Notes: a model not told the origin generated them from the sequence alone. DNA of 64,000 bases from Pseudothioclava arenosa (GCF_002358085.1 NZ_NTJD01000001.1:248001-312000), one strand, 5' to 3'. Counted from the first letter of the stretch, positions 26,528 to 37,024 are shown. Numbers and translations: made by a program.

Positions 26528-27961
26528 ATGGAACTGCCGAAAGCCGATGCGCGGGTGATTGCCCGCAAGGCCCAGATCGTCGCGCGTCTGCGCGCGGTCT
26601 TGCCCGCCGATGCCGTGATCGACGCCCCCGAGGAAACGCGCGCCTATGAATGCGATGCGCTCTCGGCCTATCGCTGCCCGCCCCTGGCGGTGGTGCTGCC
26701 GCGCTCGATCGCCGAGGTCGCCGCCGCGCTCAAGGTTTGCCACGAAGAGCGCGTGCCGGTGGTGCCGCGCGGCGCGGGGACCTCGCTCGCGGGGGGCTCG
26801 ATGCCGACCGAGGATGCGATCGTTCTGGGGCTCGCGCGGATGAGCGCGGTGCTGGAAACCGATTACGAGAACCGGTTTATCCGGGTCGAGGCGGGGCGCA
26901 CCAACCTGTCGGTGACCGGTGCGGTCGAGGCTGAGGGGTTCTTTTATGCGCCCGATCCCAGCTCGCAGCTGGCCTGCGCGATCTCGGGTAATATCGCGAT
27001 GAATTCGGGCGGCGCGCACTGTCTCAAATATGGCGTGACCACCAACAACCTGCTGGGCGTCACGCTGGTGACGATGGCGGGCGAGGTGGTCGAGATCGGC
27101 GGGCCCTGGTCGGATGCGGGCGGGCTTGACCTGTTGGCGCTGGTCTGCGGCTCGGAGGGGCAACTGGGTGTCGTCACCGAGGCCGTGCTGCGCATCCTGC
27201 CCAAGCCCGAGGGCGCGCGCCCGGTGCTGATCGGGTTTTCCTCGAACGAGATCGCCGGCGCCTGCGTGGCCGATATCATCCGCGCCGGCATCCTGCCCGT
27301 CGCGATCGAATTCATGGACCGCCCCTGCATCGAGGCGACCGAGGCCTTCTGCCACGCGGGCTATCCCGATTGCGAGGCGCTCCTGATCGTCGAATGCGAA
27401 GGCGCGCCCGCCGAGATCGACGAGCAACTGGGCCTCGTGCGCCAGATCGCGATGCGCCACGATCCGGTCGAGTTCCGCGAGGCGCGCGACGGCGACGAGG
27501 CCGCGCGGATCTGGCTGGGCCGTAAATCGGCCTTTGGCGCGATGGGGCAGATCAACGATTACATGTGCCTCGATGGCACGATCCCGGTGTCGTCGCTGCC
27601 GCAGGTGCTGCGTCGGATCGGCGAGTTGTCGGAGGAATACGGGTTGAAGGTCGCCAATGTGTTCCATGCGGGCGACGGCAACATGCACCCGCTGATCCTC
27701 TATAACGCGAACGAGCCCGGCCAGCAGGAGCTCTGCGAGGCGCTGGGCGCCGAGATCCTGAAGCTTTGCGTCGAGATGGGCGGCTGTCTGACCGGCGAGC
27801 ATGGCGTGGGCATCGAAAAGCGCGACCTGATGGGCGTGCAGTTCACCGCTGCGGATCTTGAGGCGCAGATGCGGGTGAAGGATGTGTTCGATCCGGCCTG
27901 GCTCTTGAACCCGGTCAAGGTGTTTCCGCTGGCCGCCAGTGCCACGCGGCGCGCGGGGTAG
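26528..27961 (+). CDS. glcD: Glycolate oxidase FAD subunit
   Basis: 477 residues. FAD-binding (PCMH-type) domain at about 45-225 with PRGAGTSLAGGS and GNIAMNSGGAHCLKYG, and the C-terminal oxidase domain with HAGDGNMHPLI and GEHGVGIEKR. GlcD oxidises glycolate (and D-lactate) to glyoxylate, passing electrons through GlcE and GlcF to quinone. GGAGG precedes the ATG. A dispersed element separates it from glcE. Confidence 0.95.
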   Translation: MELPKADARVIARKAQIVARLRAVLPADAVIDAPEETRAYECDALSAYRCPPLAVVLPRSIAEVAAALKVCHEERVPVVPRGAGTSLAGGSMPTEDAIVLGLARMSAVLETDYENRFIRVEAGRTNLSVTGAVEAEGFFYAPDPSSQLACAISGNIAMNSGGAHCLKYGVTTNNLLGVTLVTMAGEVVEIGGPWSDAGGLDLLALVCGSEGQLGVVTEAVLRILPKPEGARPVLIGFSSNEIAGACVADIIRAGILPVAIEFMDRPCIEATEAFCHAGYPDCEALLIVECEGAPAEIDEQLGLVRQIAMRHDPVEFREARDGDEAARIWLGRKSAFGAMGQINDYMCLDGTIPVSSLPQVLRRIGELSEEYGLKVANVFHAGDGNMHPLILYNANEPGQQELCEALGAEILKLCVEMGGCLTGEHGVGIEKRDLMGVQFTAADLEAQMRVKDVFDPAWLLNPVKVFPLAASATRRAG

Positions 27962-28022
27962 GGGCTCTGCCCCGCTGAGGCTGTGCCTCTGCCCCCCGGA
28001 GTATTTTTCGGCTCGATGAAAG
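27962..28022 (+). repeat. Dispersed intergenic element inside the glc operon (plus copy)
   Basis: GC-rich start (GGGGCTCTGCCCC), then CCCCCCGGAGTATTTTTCGG and CTCGATGAAAG at 27993-28022. Unlike the other copies, which lie at gene ends facing converging genes, this one sits between two co-directional genes of one operon. Confidence 0.7.
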
Positions 28023-28030
28023 CAGGTCCG

Positions 28031-29106
28031 ATGAAGATTGAAACCGAAGAGCAACTGGCCGAGGCGATCCGCACGGCGGAGGGGCCCGTGCGGATTGTGG
28101 GCGGCGGCACGCGCCCCGTGGGGCAAGCGGCGGGCACGCCTTTGCAGGTCGCGATTTCCGGCATTCGTTTGTATGAGCCCGGCGCGCTGACGCTGGTCGC
28201 GGGGGCGGGCACGCCGCTTGCCGAGATCGAGGCGGCGGTGGCCGCCGAGGGTCAGCGACTGCCGTTCGAGCCCGCGCATTGGGTGGCGGCACTGGGGCAG
28301 GGCGGCGAGAGCACGATCGGTGGCGTGGTGGCGGCGAATGTGTCCGGCCCGCGCCGGGTGCAGGCGGGGGCTTGCCGCGACAGCCTGATCGGGGTGCGCT
28401 TTGTTGATGGCCGCGGCGAGATTTTGAAAAATGGCGGGCGCGTGATGAAGAACGTCACCGGCTACGATCTGACCAAGCTGATGGCCGGGAGCTGGGGCAC
28501 CTTGGGTGTGCTGAGCGAGGTGGCCTTCAAGCTGTTGCCGGCAGCGACATCGCAGGCGACGCTGGTCATCGACCTGCCGTCTGACGCCGCGCAGCCGGCG
28601 CTGGCCGCCGCGCTCGGTTCGCCTTTTGACGTGTCGGGCGCGGGCTGGTTGCCGGGTGTGGGCGCGATTGTCCGCATCGAGGGTCTGGCGGATTCGGTCG
28701 CCTATCGCGCTGACCGCCTTGTCTCCCTGCTCGCGCCGTTCGGGGCGGTGCGGATCGAGCGTGAGGGCTCGGCGCAGCTTTGGGCCGATCTGCGCGATCT
28801 GGCGCCGTTCGCGGGCAAGCCGGGGGACCTGTGGCGGTTCTCGGTGAAGCCCTCGGAGGCGCCTGCGCTGGTTGCACGCCTGGGCGGCAAGGTGATGCTC
28901 GATTGGGGCGGGGGGCTGATCTGGGCGCTCTTGCCCGAGGGCACCGACGCGCGCGCCATGGCCGCGCCCTACACCGGCCACGCGACCTGTCTGCGCGGCG
29001 CCGCCCCCGCCTTTGAACCCGAGCCTGCGCCGGTCGCGGCGCTGAGCCGGGCGCTGCGGGCGCAATTCGACCCCCGCGGCATTCTCAACCCCGGAAGGAT
29101 GGGCTG

Positions 29107-29107
<1 letters not shown>
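28031..29107 (+). CDS. glcE: Glycolate oxidase subunit GlcE
   Basis: 358 residues. A second FAD-binding PCMH-type domain (about 1-170): IVGGGTRPVGQ, GQGGESTIGGVVAANVSGPRR, GGRVMKNVTGYDLTKLMAGSWGT (in pieces GGRVMKNVTGYD and KLMAGSWGTLG). The C-terminus is short, as in GlcE. The start with AGCAGG upstream is preferred over an in-frame ATG at 28016 within the repeat. The stop overlaps the glcF ATG. Confidence 0.92.
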
Positions 29108-30390
<1,283 letters not shown>

Positions 30391-30445
30391 TCCTGCCAGA
30401 GAGCGGCGCTAGACCTGCCTTGGATCATCCTTTACGGATCGTTGC

Positions 30446-31231
30446 ATGCGCCGGTTCCTGCCCCTTCTGAGCCTGCTTGCGGCCCTTGCCTCCGCGACGA
30501 TCGCGCTTGCGCAGACGCCGCTTGAGCGGCTGGCGACGGGTGATGACGCGCGCGGCTGGGAGGCGGTCGGTCGGCTCAATCTTGGCGCCGGGAGCTTTTG
30601 CACCGGCACACTGATCGCACCCGATCTGGTGCTGACGGCAGGGCATTGCCTGTTCGATCCGCGCTCGGGCGAGATGCTGCCGGTGGACCGGATGGAGTTT
30701 CGCGCGGGCTGGCGCAACGGCCGCGCGCTGGCCTCTCGCAAGGTGCGCCGCGCGGTGGCCCACCCCGCCTATGCCTATCTCAGCGCCGACCGGCTGGGCC
30801 GCGTTGCCTGGGACCTGGCGCTGATCGAGCTGGAGCAACCGATCCGCCTGCCGCAGCTTGCGCCCTTCGACCTTGCCGCGCCTCCGCGCCAGGGTGAAAC
30901 GGTGGGGGTGGTGTCCTATGCGCATGACCGCGCCGAGATGCCCTCGCTGCAGCGTGAATGCGAGGTGATCGCGCGCGATACCGATGTGCTGGTGATGGAT
31001 TGCGTCGCCGATTTCGGCACCTCCGGCGCGCCGGTGTTCTCGATGCGCTCGGGCCACCCCGAGATCGTCTCGGTGATCTCGGCCAAGACGCTTTACAACG
31101 AAGAAAACGTCGCGATCGGCACCATGCTCGAAGGGCTGGCCGATCTGCGCGCGGCGCTGCGGTTGCGCAACCCCGATCCGCAGGACGCGCAGGTCAGCAG
31201 CTCGGGCGGGGCCAAGTTCGTGCGCCCCTGA
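30446..31231 (+). CDS. Secreted trypsin-like serine protease
   Basis: 261 residues with a signal peptide (residues 1-22, ending ALA-Q). The catalytic triad is visible: His67 in LTAGHC, Asp123 in WDLALIEL and Ser193 in GTSGAPVF. Chymotrypsin-fold, periplasmic or secreted; the pair C52-C68 fits the conserved His-loop disulfide. Substrate unknown. Stands alone between glcF and hsp20. Confidence 0.87.
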   Translation: MRRFLPLLSLLAALASATIALAQTPLERLATGDDARGWEAVGRLNLGAGSFCTGTLIAPDLVLTAGHCLFDPRSGEMLPVDRMEFRAGWRNGRALASRKVRRAVAHPAYAYLSADRLGRVAWDLALIELEQPIRLPQLAPFDLAAPPRQGETVGVVSYAHDRAEMPSLQRECEVIARDTDVLVMDCVADFGTSGAPVFSMRSGHPEIVSVISAKTLYNEENVAIGTMLEGLADLRAALRLRNPDPQDAQVSSSGGAKFVRP

Positions 31232-31259
31232 ACTCGCTTTGCGCCGGTTCGCGCAGGGT

Positions 31260-31288
31260 CTTGAACTCGGGTTTTCCACCTCCCATCT
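31260..31288 (+). promoter_or_regulatory. Heat-shock (RpoH-type) promoter of hsp20
   Basis: CTTGAA (31260-31265), 16-base spacer, CCCATCT (31282-31288). Both boxes fit the sigma-32 consensus CTTGAA / CCCATnT. It would start a leader of about 80 bases before the hsp20 ATG. Confidence 0.55.
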
Positions 31289-31305
31289 CTCTCTTGTCGG
31301 GGCGC

Positions 31306-31374
31306 CATGACGGGCCCCGGAGATGCCTGCCCCGTCCGGGGAGGCCCAACCGACATCGCTCAGGAGAGGATGCA
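31306..31374 (+). ncRNA. Candidate ROSE-like RNA thermometer leader of hsp20
   Basis: Two hairpins in the leader. A long GC stem pairs GGGCC-CCGG (31312-31320) with CCGG-GGA-GGCCC (31336-31347). A weak stem next to the start pairs CATC-(G)-CTC (31354-31361) with GAG-GATG (31366-31372), with a bulged G at 31358 and the purine-rich ribosome site AGGAGAGGA inside. A UCGCU next to the ribosome site and a single bulged G are ROSE hallmarks. No folding was calculated. Confidence 0.4.
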
Positions 31375-31842
31375 ATGCGTAGTTTTGATTTGTCCCCGCT
31401 CTATCGCGCCACCGTTGGCTTTGACCGCGTGGCGGACCTGATGGATCGCGTGCTGGCGGCCGATGTGGCCCAGCCCAGCTACCCGCCCTACAACATCGAA
31501 AAGACCGACGAGAATGCCTATCGCATCTCGATCGCGGTCGCCGGGTTCTCGGATGCCGAGCTTGGCGTCGAGCTGCGCGAGGGCGCGCTGATCGTGACTG
31601 GCCGCAAATCCGAAGACGAACCCGCCCGCACCTATCTGCATCGCGGCATCGCGACCCGCGCCTTTGAGCGCCGCTTTGCCCTTGCCGATCACATGAAGGT
31701 CACGGGCGCCGCCCATCAGGACGGCATGCTGCATATCGACCTTGTTCGCGAGGTGCCCGAGGCGCTGAAGCCGCGCCGGATCGAGATCGCCGCGCCGCAA
31801 CGCACCAGCGCCACGATCGAGGCCGAGACCTCCAAGGCCTGA
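31375..31842 (+). CDS. Small heat-shock protein (Hsp20/IbpA type)
   Basis: 155 residues. An alpha-crystallin domain spans about 38-130: YPPYNIEKTDENAYRISIAVAGF, GRKSE, then RGIATRAFERRFALADHMKV and the late GMLHIDL strand. ATP-independent holdase that binds unfolded proteins. Its N-terminus (MRSFDLSPLYRATVGFDR) is typical of class A rhizobial/IbpA proteins, the group most often controlled by ROSE leaders. Regulation by RpoH promoter and RNA thermometer is suggested by the leader. Confidence 0.93.
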   Translation: MRSFDLSPLYRATVGFDRVADLMDRVLAADVAQPSYPPYNIEKTDENAYRISIAVAGFSDAELGVELREGALIVTGRKSEDEPARTYLHRGIATRAFERRFALADHMKVTGAAHQDGMLHIDLVREVPEALKPRRIEIAAPQRTSATIEAETSKA

Positions 31843-31866
31843 TCGGGCCGAACGATCCAGACACGG

Positions 31867-31896
31867 ACGCGAGGCCTTCGGGCCTCGCGTTTTTTC
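31867..31896. terminator. Terminator between hsp20 and the ModE-like gene
   Basis: Perfect 10-bp stem ACGCGAGGCC (31867-31876), TTCG tetraloop, GGCCTCGCGT (31881-31890), followed by TTTTTC. Confidence 0.92.
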
Positions 31897-31901
31897 TTGG
31901 C

Positions 31902-32255
31902 TCAGCCGGATTTCGGTGTGGCGACCATGGCGCCGATCCGCGCGATTTCCTCGGCGCCGGCGCTTTGCAGCTTGGCCTCCAGCGCGCGGTAATCGGCGAC
32001 CAGCGCCGCGCCCGCCTTGGTCAGCCGCGCGCCGCCGCCCTTCGCGCCCCCGCGCGAACTTTCGACGACCGGCTCGGCGAAATGGGCGTTCATCTCCTCG
32101 ACCAGCTGCCAGGCGCGTTTGTAGCTCATGCCCATCGCGCGCCCCGCCGCCGAGATCGAGCCCTCGCGCCCGATTGCCTCCAGCAGCGTGGCCTTGCCCG
32201 GGCCAAGCATCAGATCGCCAAAATACAGCCGCAGCATCAGCCGGGTCAGGTCCAT
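31902..32255 (-). CDS. ModE N-terminal-type LysR-like DNA-binding regulator
   Basis: 117 residues: only the winged-helix domain found at the N-terminus of ModE (LLEAIGREGSISAAGRAMGMSYKRAWQLVEEMN, visible as the helix GSISAAGRAMGMSYKRAW). No molybdate-binding MOP domain, so it cannot sense molybdate as full-length ModE does; short proteins of this kind are common in alphaproteobacteria. Divergent from the MFS gene. No molybdenum genes are in view. Confidence 0.85.
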   Translation of the reverse strand: MDLTRLMLRLYFGDLMLGPGKATLLEAIGREGSISAAGRAMGMSYKRAWQLVEEMNAHFAEPVVESSRGGAKGGGARLTKAGAALVADYRALEAKLQSAGAEEIARIGAMVATPKSG

Positions 32256-32390
32256 CGGGCACCTCCTCGGGCCATCCTGCGGCGCGGCGGCGCGGGGCGC
32301 AAGGGCACGCGCGGAAATGGCCTTGCGCCGGGCGCGCGCGGGTGACAGCTTGCCCCGATGCGGCGGAGCCACGCGGCCCCGGGGAGAGAG

Positions 32391-33575
32391 ATGCGCCTGA
32401 CCCTTACCTTCTTCGTGCTCGGCTATGTGCTCAGCCAGTTCTACCGCGCCTGCCTCGCGGTGCTGACGCCTGTCCTGAAAGAGGAACTGGGCGCGGGGCC
32501 GGGCGATCTCGCGCTGTCGCTGGGGCTTTGGTACGTGGCCTTCGGGGTGATGCAGATCCCGGTCGGCGAGGCGCTGGACCGGATCGGCCCGCGCCGCACG
32601 GCGGGGGTCTTGCTGGGCCTTGGCGGCGGCGGAGGTGCGGCGGTTTTCGCGATGGCGACGGGGCCTGCGGGCATCCATGCCGCGATGATCCTGATCGGGA
32701 TCGGCTGCGCGCCGGTGCTGATGGCGTCGTACTATTATTTCGCGCGCAGCTTCCGCCCTGAGCTTTTCGGCACGCTTGCGGCGGGGATCATCGGCGTCGG
32801 CTCGCTTGGCAACCTGATGGGGGCGGCGCCGCTGGCGGCGACGGTCGAGGCGATCGGCTGGCGCGCGACGCTCTGGGCGCTGGCGGCGATCACCATCGTG
32901 GTGGCGGCGGGGGTCTTGGCCTTCGTGCGCGACCCCGAGCGCGTCGAGCGGCCCGGCGGGCGCGAAGGCTCGGTGCTGGACCTGTTGAAGATGCCGGGGC
33001 TGTGGCTCCTGTTGCCGCTGACGATGGCGAATTACACCGCGGCCGCGGGCATTCGCGGGCTCTGGGCGGGGCCGTATCTGGGTGATGTCTTTGGCGCCGA
33101 TGCCGCCGGGATCGGGCAGGTGACGCTGGTGATGGGGGTCGCGATGATCCTTGGCAATTTCGCCTATGGCCCGGCCGATAAGCTGCTTGGCTCGCATCGA
33201 CGCGTGGCGCTGGCGGGGAACGCGGTGCTGGCGCTTTCGCTGGGGGCGTTGTGGCTGATGCCCGCGGGCAGCCTCTGGCAGGTGACGGCGATCCTCGCGG
33301 CGGTTGGCTTCTTTGGCGCCTCCTTCCCGGTGCTGATGGCGCATGGCCGCGCGTTCTTTCCGCCGCATCTGGTCGGGCGCGGCGTGACCTTCCTGAACAT
33401 GTTCTCGATCCTCGGCGTGGCGCTGGCGCAATTTGGCTCGCGCCCGGTGTTCGAGGCCGCCTCGCAGGGGCGCGAGCCTGCCGAGGCCTATGGGCTTTTG
33501 TTCCTGTTTTTCCTGCTGCCGGTCGTGATCGGGCTTGCGATCTACGCCTTCAGCCGCGACAAGCCGGAGGCATGA
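32391..33575 (+). CDS. Major facilitator superfamily transporter
   Basis: 394 residues with about twelve hydrophobic segments and a typical MFS loop after helix 2 (GEALDRIGPRRTAGVLLG). A second repeat starts near residue 200 (MPGLWLLLPLTMANYTAAAG). Substrate unknown; the profile recalls sugar or organic-anion MFS proteins. GGGGAGAG precedes the ATG. It overlaps the following GT29-like gene by ATGA, so the two are made together. Confidence 0.85.
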   Translation: MRLTLTFFVLGYVLSQFYRACLAVLTPVLKEELGAGPGDLALSLGLWYVAFGVMQIPVGEALDRIGPRRTAGVLLGLGGGGGAAVFAMATGPAGIHAAMILIGIGCAPVLMASYYYFARSFRPELFGTLAAGIIGVGSLGNLMGAAPLAATVEAIGWRATLWALAAITIVVAAGVLAFVRDPERVERPGGREGSVLDLLKMPGLWLLLPLTMANYTAAAGIRGLWAGPYLGDVFGADAAGIGQVTLVMGVAMILGNFAYGPADKLLGSHRRVALAGNAVLALSLGALWLMPAGSLWQVTAILAAVGFFGASFPVLMAHGRAFFPPHLVGRGVTFLNMFSILGVALAQFGSRPVFEAASQGREPAEAYGLLFLFFLLPVVIGLAIYAFSRDKPEA

Positions 33576-34213
33576 CGCCCATGCCCCGCACCCTCTCGCC
33601 GCTGGCCTTCCTGATCGCGCGCACGCTGCGCCGCGAGGCGCCCCTCGCCGCGCTTTCGGTGCCGCAAGAGGCGCTGCTGGCGGATCTGGCGGGCAAGCGC
33701 GTGGCGCTGGTGGGCAATGCGCGCGCGCTGGCCGAGACCCAGCATGGCGCGGCGATCGACGGGCATGACCTGGTGGTGCGGATCAACCGCGCGCCGATGC
33801 CGGCAGCCGAAAGCCACGGGCGACGCACCGACTGGCTCGCGCTGGCGACCAGCCTGCCTCCGGCGGAGCGCGCACGGATCGGGGCAGGGCGCTATCTGTG
33901 GATGAGCCACAAGCGCAAGCGGCTGGATTACGCCACGGCGACCAGCCCCGGCTTCTACTTGCATCCGCTGGCCGATTACGCGGCGCTGAAGACGCGGCTG
34001 GGCGCGCAGCCCACCACCGGCGCGATGATGATCGACCTGCTCGCGCGCTCGGATCTGACGGCGCTGTCGCTCTACGGCTTCGACTTCTTTGCTTCGCTCT
34101 CGCTTTCGGGCTCGCGTTCGGCCGAGAAGGTGCCCCATGATTTCGCCGCCGAGGCCGCCATGGTCGAGGCGCTCAAGGCGCGGGATTCCCGCATCACCTT
34201 GCACAATTCGTAA
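33572..34213 (+). CDS. GT29-like (sialyltransferase-family) glycosyltransferase
   Basis: 213 residues. The first half has a sialylmotif-L-like block VALVGNARALAETQHG / HDLVVRINRAP, the second a sialylmotif-S-like block PTTGAMMIDLLARSDLTALSLYGFDFF. This is the pattern of family GT29, found in animals and some bacteria. Whether it transfers sialic acid, KDO or another sugar is unknown. No signal peptide or membrane helix. It is coupled to the MFS gene upstream; no CMP-sialate synthesis genes are in the window. Confidence 0.65.
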   Translation: MTPMPRTLSPLAFLIARTLRREAPLAALSVPQEALLADLAGKRVALVGNARALAETQHGAAIDGHDLVVRINRAPMPAAESHGRRTDWLALATSLPPAERARIGAGRYLWMSHKRKRLDYATATSPGFYLHPLADYAALKTRLGAQPTTGAMMIDLLARSDLTALSLYGFDFFASLSLSGSRSAEKVPHDFAAEAAMVEALKARDSRITLHNS

Positions 34214-34279
34214 CGAATCCCTTTCCAAACCCCCCGGTTTTCGCTAAGCGGCCTCGTTCTTTTGAGCAAGGAGGTCCTG

Positions 34280-35302
34280 ATGGGCTATAAAGTCGTCGTC
34301 GCCGGTGCCACGGGTAATGTGGGCCGCGAAATGCTGAACATTCTGGCCGAGCGCCAGTTTCCCACCGATGAGGTTGTTGCTCTGGCTTCGCGCCGGAGCC
34401 TTGGCACTGAGGTGAGCTACGGCGACAAGACCCTGAAGACCAAGGATATCGAAGGCTTCGACTTCTCGGGCTACGATATCGCGCTCTTTGCTATCGGCTC
34501 GGATGCGACCAAGAAATACGCGCCGATCGCCGCCTCGCAGGGTTGCGTCGTGATCGACAACTCGTCGCTCTATCGCTACGACCCGGACGTGCCGCTGGTC
34601 GTGCCGGAAGTGAACGCCGAGGCCGTTGAGGGCTACACCAAGAAAAACATCATCGCGAACCCGAACTGCTCGACCGCGCAGCTGGTTGTGGCGCTCAAGC
34701 CCCTGCATGACCGTGCGCGCATCAAGCGCGTCGTCGTCTCGACCTACCAGTCGGTGTCGGGCGCGGGCAAGGACGGCATGGATGAGCTTTGGGAGCAGAC
34801 CAAGGCCGTCTACAACCCGACCGCCGAAGTGCCGGCGAAGAAGTTCACCAAGGAAATCGCCTTCAACGTGATCCCGCATATCGACGTCTTCCTCGACGAC
34901 GGTTCCACCAAGGAAGAGTGGAAGATGACCGCCGAGACCAAGAAGATCCTCGATCCCTCGATCAAGCTGACCGCGACCTGCGTGCGCGTGCCGGTGTTCG
35001 TCGGTCACTCGGAAGCGGTGAACATCGAGTTCGAAGAGTTCCTCGACGAAGACGAGGCCCGTGACATCCTGCGCGAAGCGCCGGGCATCATGGTCGTCGA
35101 TAAGCGCGAAAACGGCGGCTATATCTCGCCGAAGGAATGCGTGGGCGACTACGCGACCTTCATCTCGCGGATCCGTCAGGACTCGACGATCGAGAACGGC
35201 CTGAACCTGTGGTGCGTCTCGGACAACCTGCGCAAGGGCGCGGCGCTGAACGCGGTGCAGATCGCGGAAACGCTGGGCAACCGCTGCCTGAAAAAAGGCT
35301 GA
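34280..35302 (+). CDS. asd: Aspartate-semialdehyde dehydrogenase
   Basis: 340 residues. N-terminal NADP-binding GATGNVGREML, active-site Cys130 in NPNCSTAQLV, and the substrate-binding region with VFVGHSEAVNIEFE. It converts aspartyl phosphate to aspartate semialdehyde for lysine, threonine, methionine and diaminopimelate. An AGGAGG site 5 bases upstream fixes this ATG over a TTG further upstream. Followed by a strong terminator. Confidence 0.96.
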   Translation: MGYKVVVAGATGNVGREMLNILAERQFPTDEVVALASRRSLGTEVSYGDKTLKTKDIEGFDFSGYDIALFAIGSDATKKYAPIAASQGCVVIDNSSLYRYDPDVPLVVPEVNAEAVEGYTKKNIIANPNCSTAQLVVALKPLHDRARIKRVVVSTYQSVSGAGKDGMDELWEQTKAVYNPTAEVPAKKFTKEIAFNVIPHIDVFLDDGSTKEEWKMTAETKKILDPSIKLTATCVRVPVFVGHSEAVNIEFEEFLDEDEARDILREAPGIMVVDKRENGGYISPKECVGDYATFISRIRQDSTIENGLNLWCVSDNLRKGAALNAVQIAETLGNRCLKKG

Positions 35303-35330
35303 GCGGTTCACCGCCACATGACCCAAATGT

Positions 35331-35365
35331 GAGGGCGCCGGCTTCGGCGCCCTCTTGCTTTTTGG
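35331..35365 (+). terminator. Terminator of asd
   Basis: GAGGGCGCC (35331-35339) / GGCGCCCTC (35346-35354), 9-bp perfect stem, followed by TTGCTTTTTGG. Confidence 0.88.
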
Positions 35366-35410
35366 ACGCGCGGCGCTGACCCTTCGGCCATTGGTTCCGG
35401 AGGAAGTATC

Positions 35411-37015
35411 ATGCGTGCCCTTTTGATTGCGTTGGCGATGACCACCGCGCCCGCCGCCCTCAATGCCCAGATCCTCGAACTGGCGGCACACCCCGATCAC
35501 GTCACCGTCTACCCGCAGGGCGCCAAGGTCTCGCGCCGGGTCGAGGTCGCGGGCGAGGGCACGCGCCAGATCCTGATCCCCGACCTGCCGCGCGGCACCG
35601 ATATCTCGACGCTGCGTTTCGCGGGCGAGGGGGTGCAGGTGGGCGGCGCCACGCTGATTGACGGGCGTTTGCCGGCCAGCGAGGGCGCGATTTCGCCCGC
35701 GATCGAGGCGGCACGCGCGGAGGTCGAGCGGCTGGAAGCCGCGCTTGCGGTCAAGGAGGACGATCTGCGCCGCATCCATGCCCGCGCCGAGGCGGCCCGC
35801 GCCCAGATCGGCTTCTGGCAGGGGCTTGAGGCCAGCGCCGAGAGCGCAGATCAAGTGGCGGCACTGGCGCATGCGGTGGGGGCGGGCACGCTGGCCGCGA
35901 CCGAGGCCGCGATTGCCGCCGAGGCCGAGTATCGCGCCGCCGATCTGGCGCTGCGCCCCGATCGCGAGGCTTTGGAAAAGGCGCGTCAGGCGCTGGCGGC
36001 GCTTGAACACCCGTCGAATGACAAGGCGGCGCTGATGCTCTGGGTGTCGGGGAGCGGCACGCTGGAGATTTCCAGCTTCGTGCCGCAGGCCGGTTGGCAG
36101 CCGAGCTATGACCTGCGCTACGACGAGGCCGCGGGCGAATTGCGCGTCAGCCAGTATTTCGAGCTGTATCAGCACAGCGGCGAGGATTGGACCGATGTCG
36201 CGCTGACGATCTCGGCGGCGCGGCCTGCCGACCGGGCGGCGCCCTCAGAGGTCTGGCCGCGGCTCTTGCACGCGACGCCCGACCGGCCGATCGCGCTGAC
36301 CGCTTCGAAGGCGGCGACGCGCGAGATGATGGCCGAGGCGGATGGCGCCTTTTTCGAGGCGGCCCCCGCGCCTGAGATGATCCTCGAACTGAAGCTCTTG
36401 GGTGAGATTCCGACCTTCGAGATCGCCCAGCCGCGCGACCTGCGCGACGGGGTCGAGGGCTTCCGCGTCGAATGGCAGGAAACCCGCGTGCCCGCGACGA
36501 TGCTGGCCGAGGTCGCGCCGCTTTACGACGACCATGCCTATCGCGTGATCGAGGGCGAGGCGCCCGAGGGCACGTTCTTCTTTCCGGGTTCGGCGATGAT
36601 CTGGCAGGACGGCAGCCTGATTGGGCGCACCGATCTGCCCTTCGTGCGCGCGGGCGACGAGATGCGCGTGGGGCTTGGCCCGATCGAAACGCTGCGCGCG
36701 ACGCGGCTGATGCCAGAGACGCTGGAGGGCGACAAGGGCGTGATCTCGCGCTCGAACACCCGCCGTGAGGTGGTCGAGATCGAGGTGTCGAACGACAGCG
36801 GTCGCGACTGGGCTGTGCGCGTGATCGACCGGTTGCCCTATTCCGAGCAAGAGGACCTGACGATCGAGACCACGGCCACGCCCGCGCCGACGGCCCGCGA
36901 CCTCGATGACAAGCGCGGCGTCATTGCCTGGGAGTTCGACCTCGCGAAGGGCGCGGCGAAAACCCTGCGCACGGAGACCGAGATTACCTGGCCGATCGAC
37001 CAGATCCTGCGCTGA
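35411..37015 (+). CDS. MuiA/DUF4139 family secreted protein
   Basis: 534 residues with a signal peptide (about 1-19). A DUF4140 N-terminal domain (about 25-120: VTVYPQGAKVSRRVEV, LPRGTDISTLRF) is followed by a coiled-coil stretch and a large DUF4139 domain (about 210-530), including VSGSGTLEISSFVPQAGW and YDLRYDEAAGELRV. The family is known as mucoidy inhibitor A, with no settled biochemistry. It is probably periplasmic. GGAGGAAG precedes the ATG. Confidence 0.85.
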   Translation: MRALLIALAMTTAPAALNAQILELAAHPDHVTVYPQGAKVSRRVEVAGEGTRQILIPDLPRGTDISTLRFAGEGVQVGGATLIDGRLPASEGAISPAIEAARAEVERLEAALAVKEDDLRRIHARAEAARAQIGFWQGLEASAESADQVAALAHAVGAGTLAATEAAIAAEAEYRAADLALRPDREALEKARQALAALEHPSNDKAALMLWVSGSGTLEISSFVPQAGWQPSYDLRYDEAAGELRVSQYFELYQHSGEDWTDVALTISAARPADRAAPSEVWPRLLHATPDRPIALTASKAATREMMAEADGAFFEAAPAPEMILELKLLGEIPTFEIAQPRDLRDGVEGFRVEWQETRVPATMLAEVAPLYDDHAYRVIEGEAPEGTFFFPGSAMIWQDGSLIGRTDLPFVRAGDEMRVGLGPIETLRATRLMPETLEGDKGVISRSNTRREVVEIEVSNDSGRDWAVRVIDRLPYSEQEDLTIETTATPAPTARDLDDKRGVIAWEFDLAKGAAKTLRTETEITWPIDQILR

Positions 37016-37024
37016 CGCGGTGGC

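Noticed and set aside
26444-29065. Minus-strand open frame of about 870 codons opposite glcD/glcE
   Set aside because: Same artefact; glcD and glcE carry strong family motifs on the plus strand.
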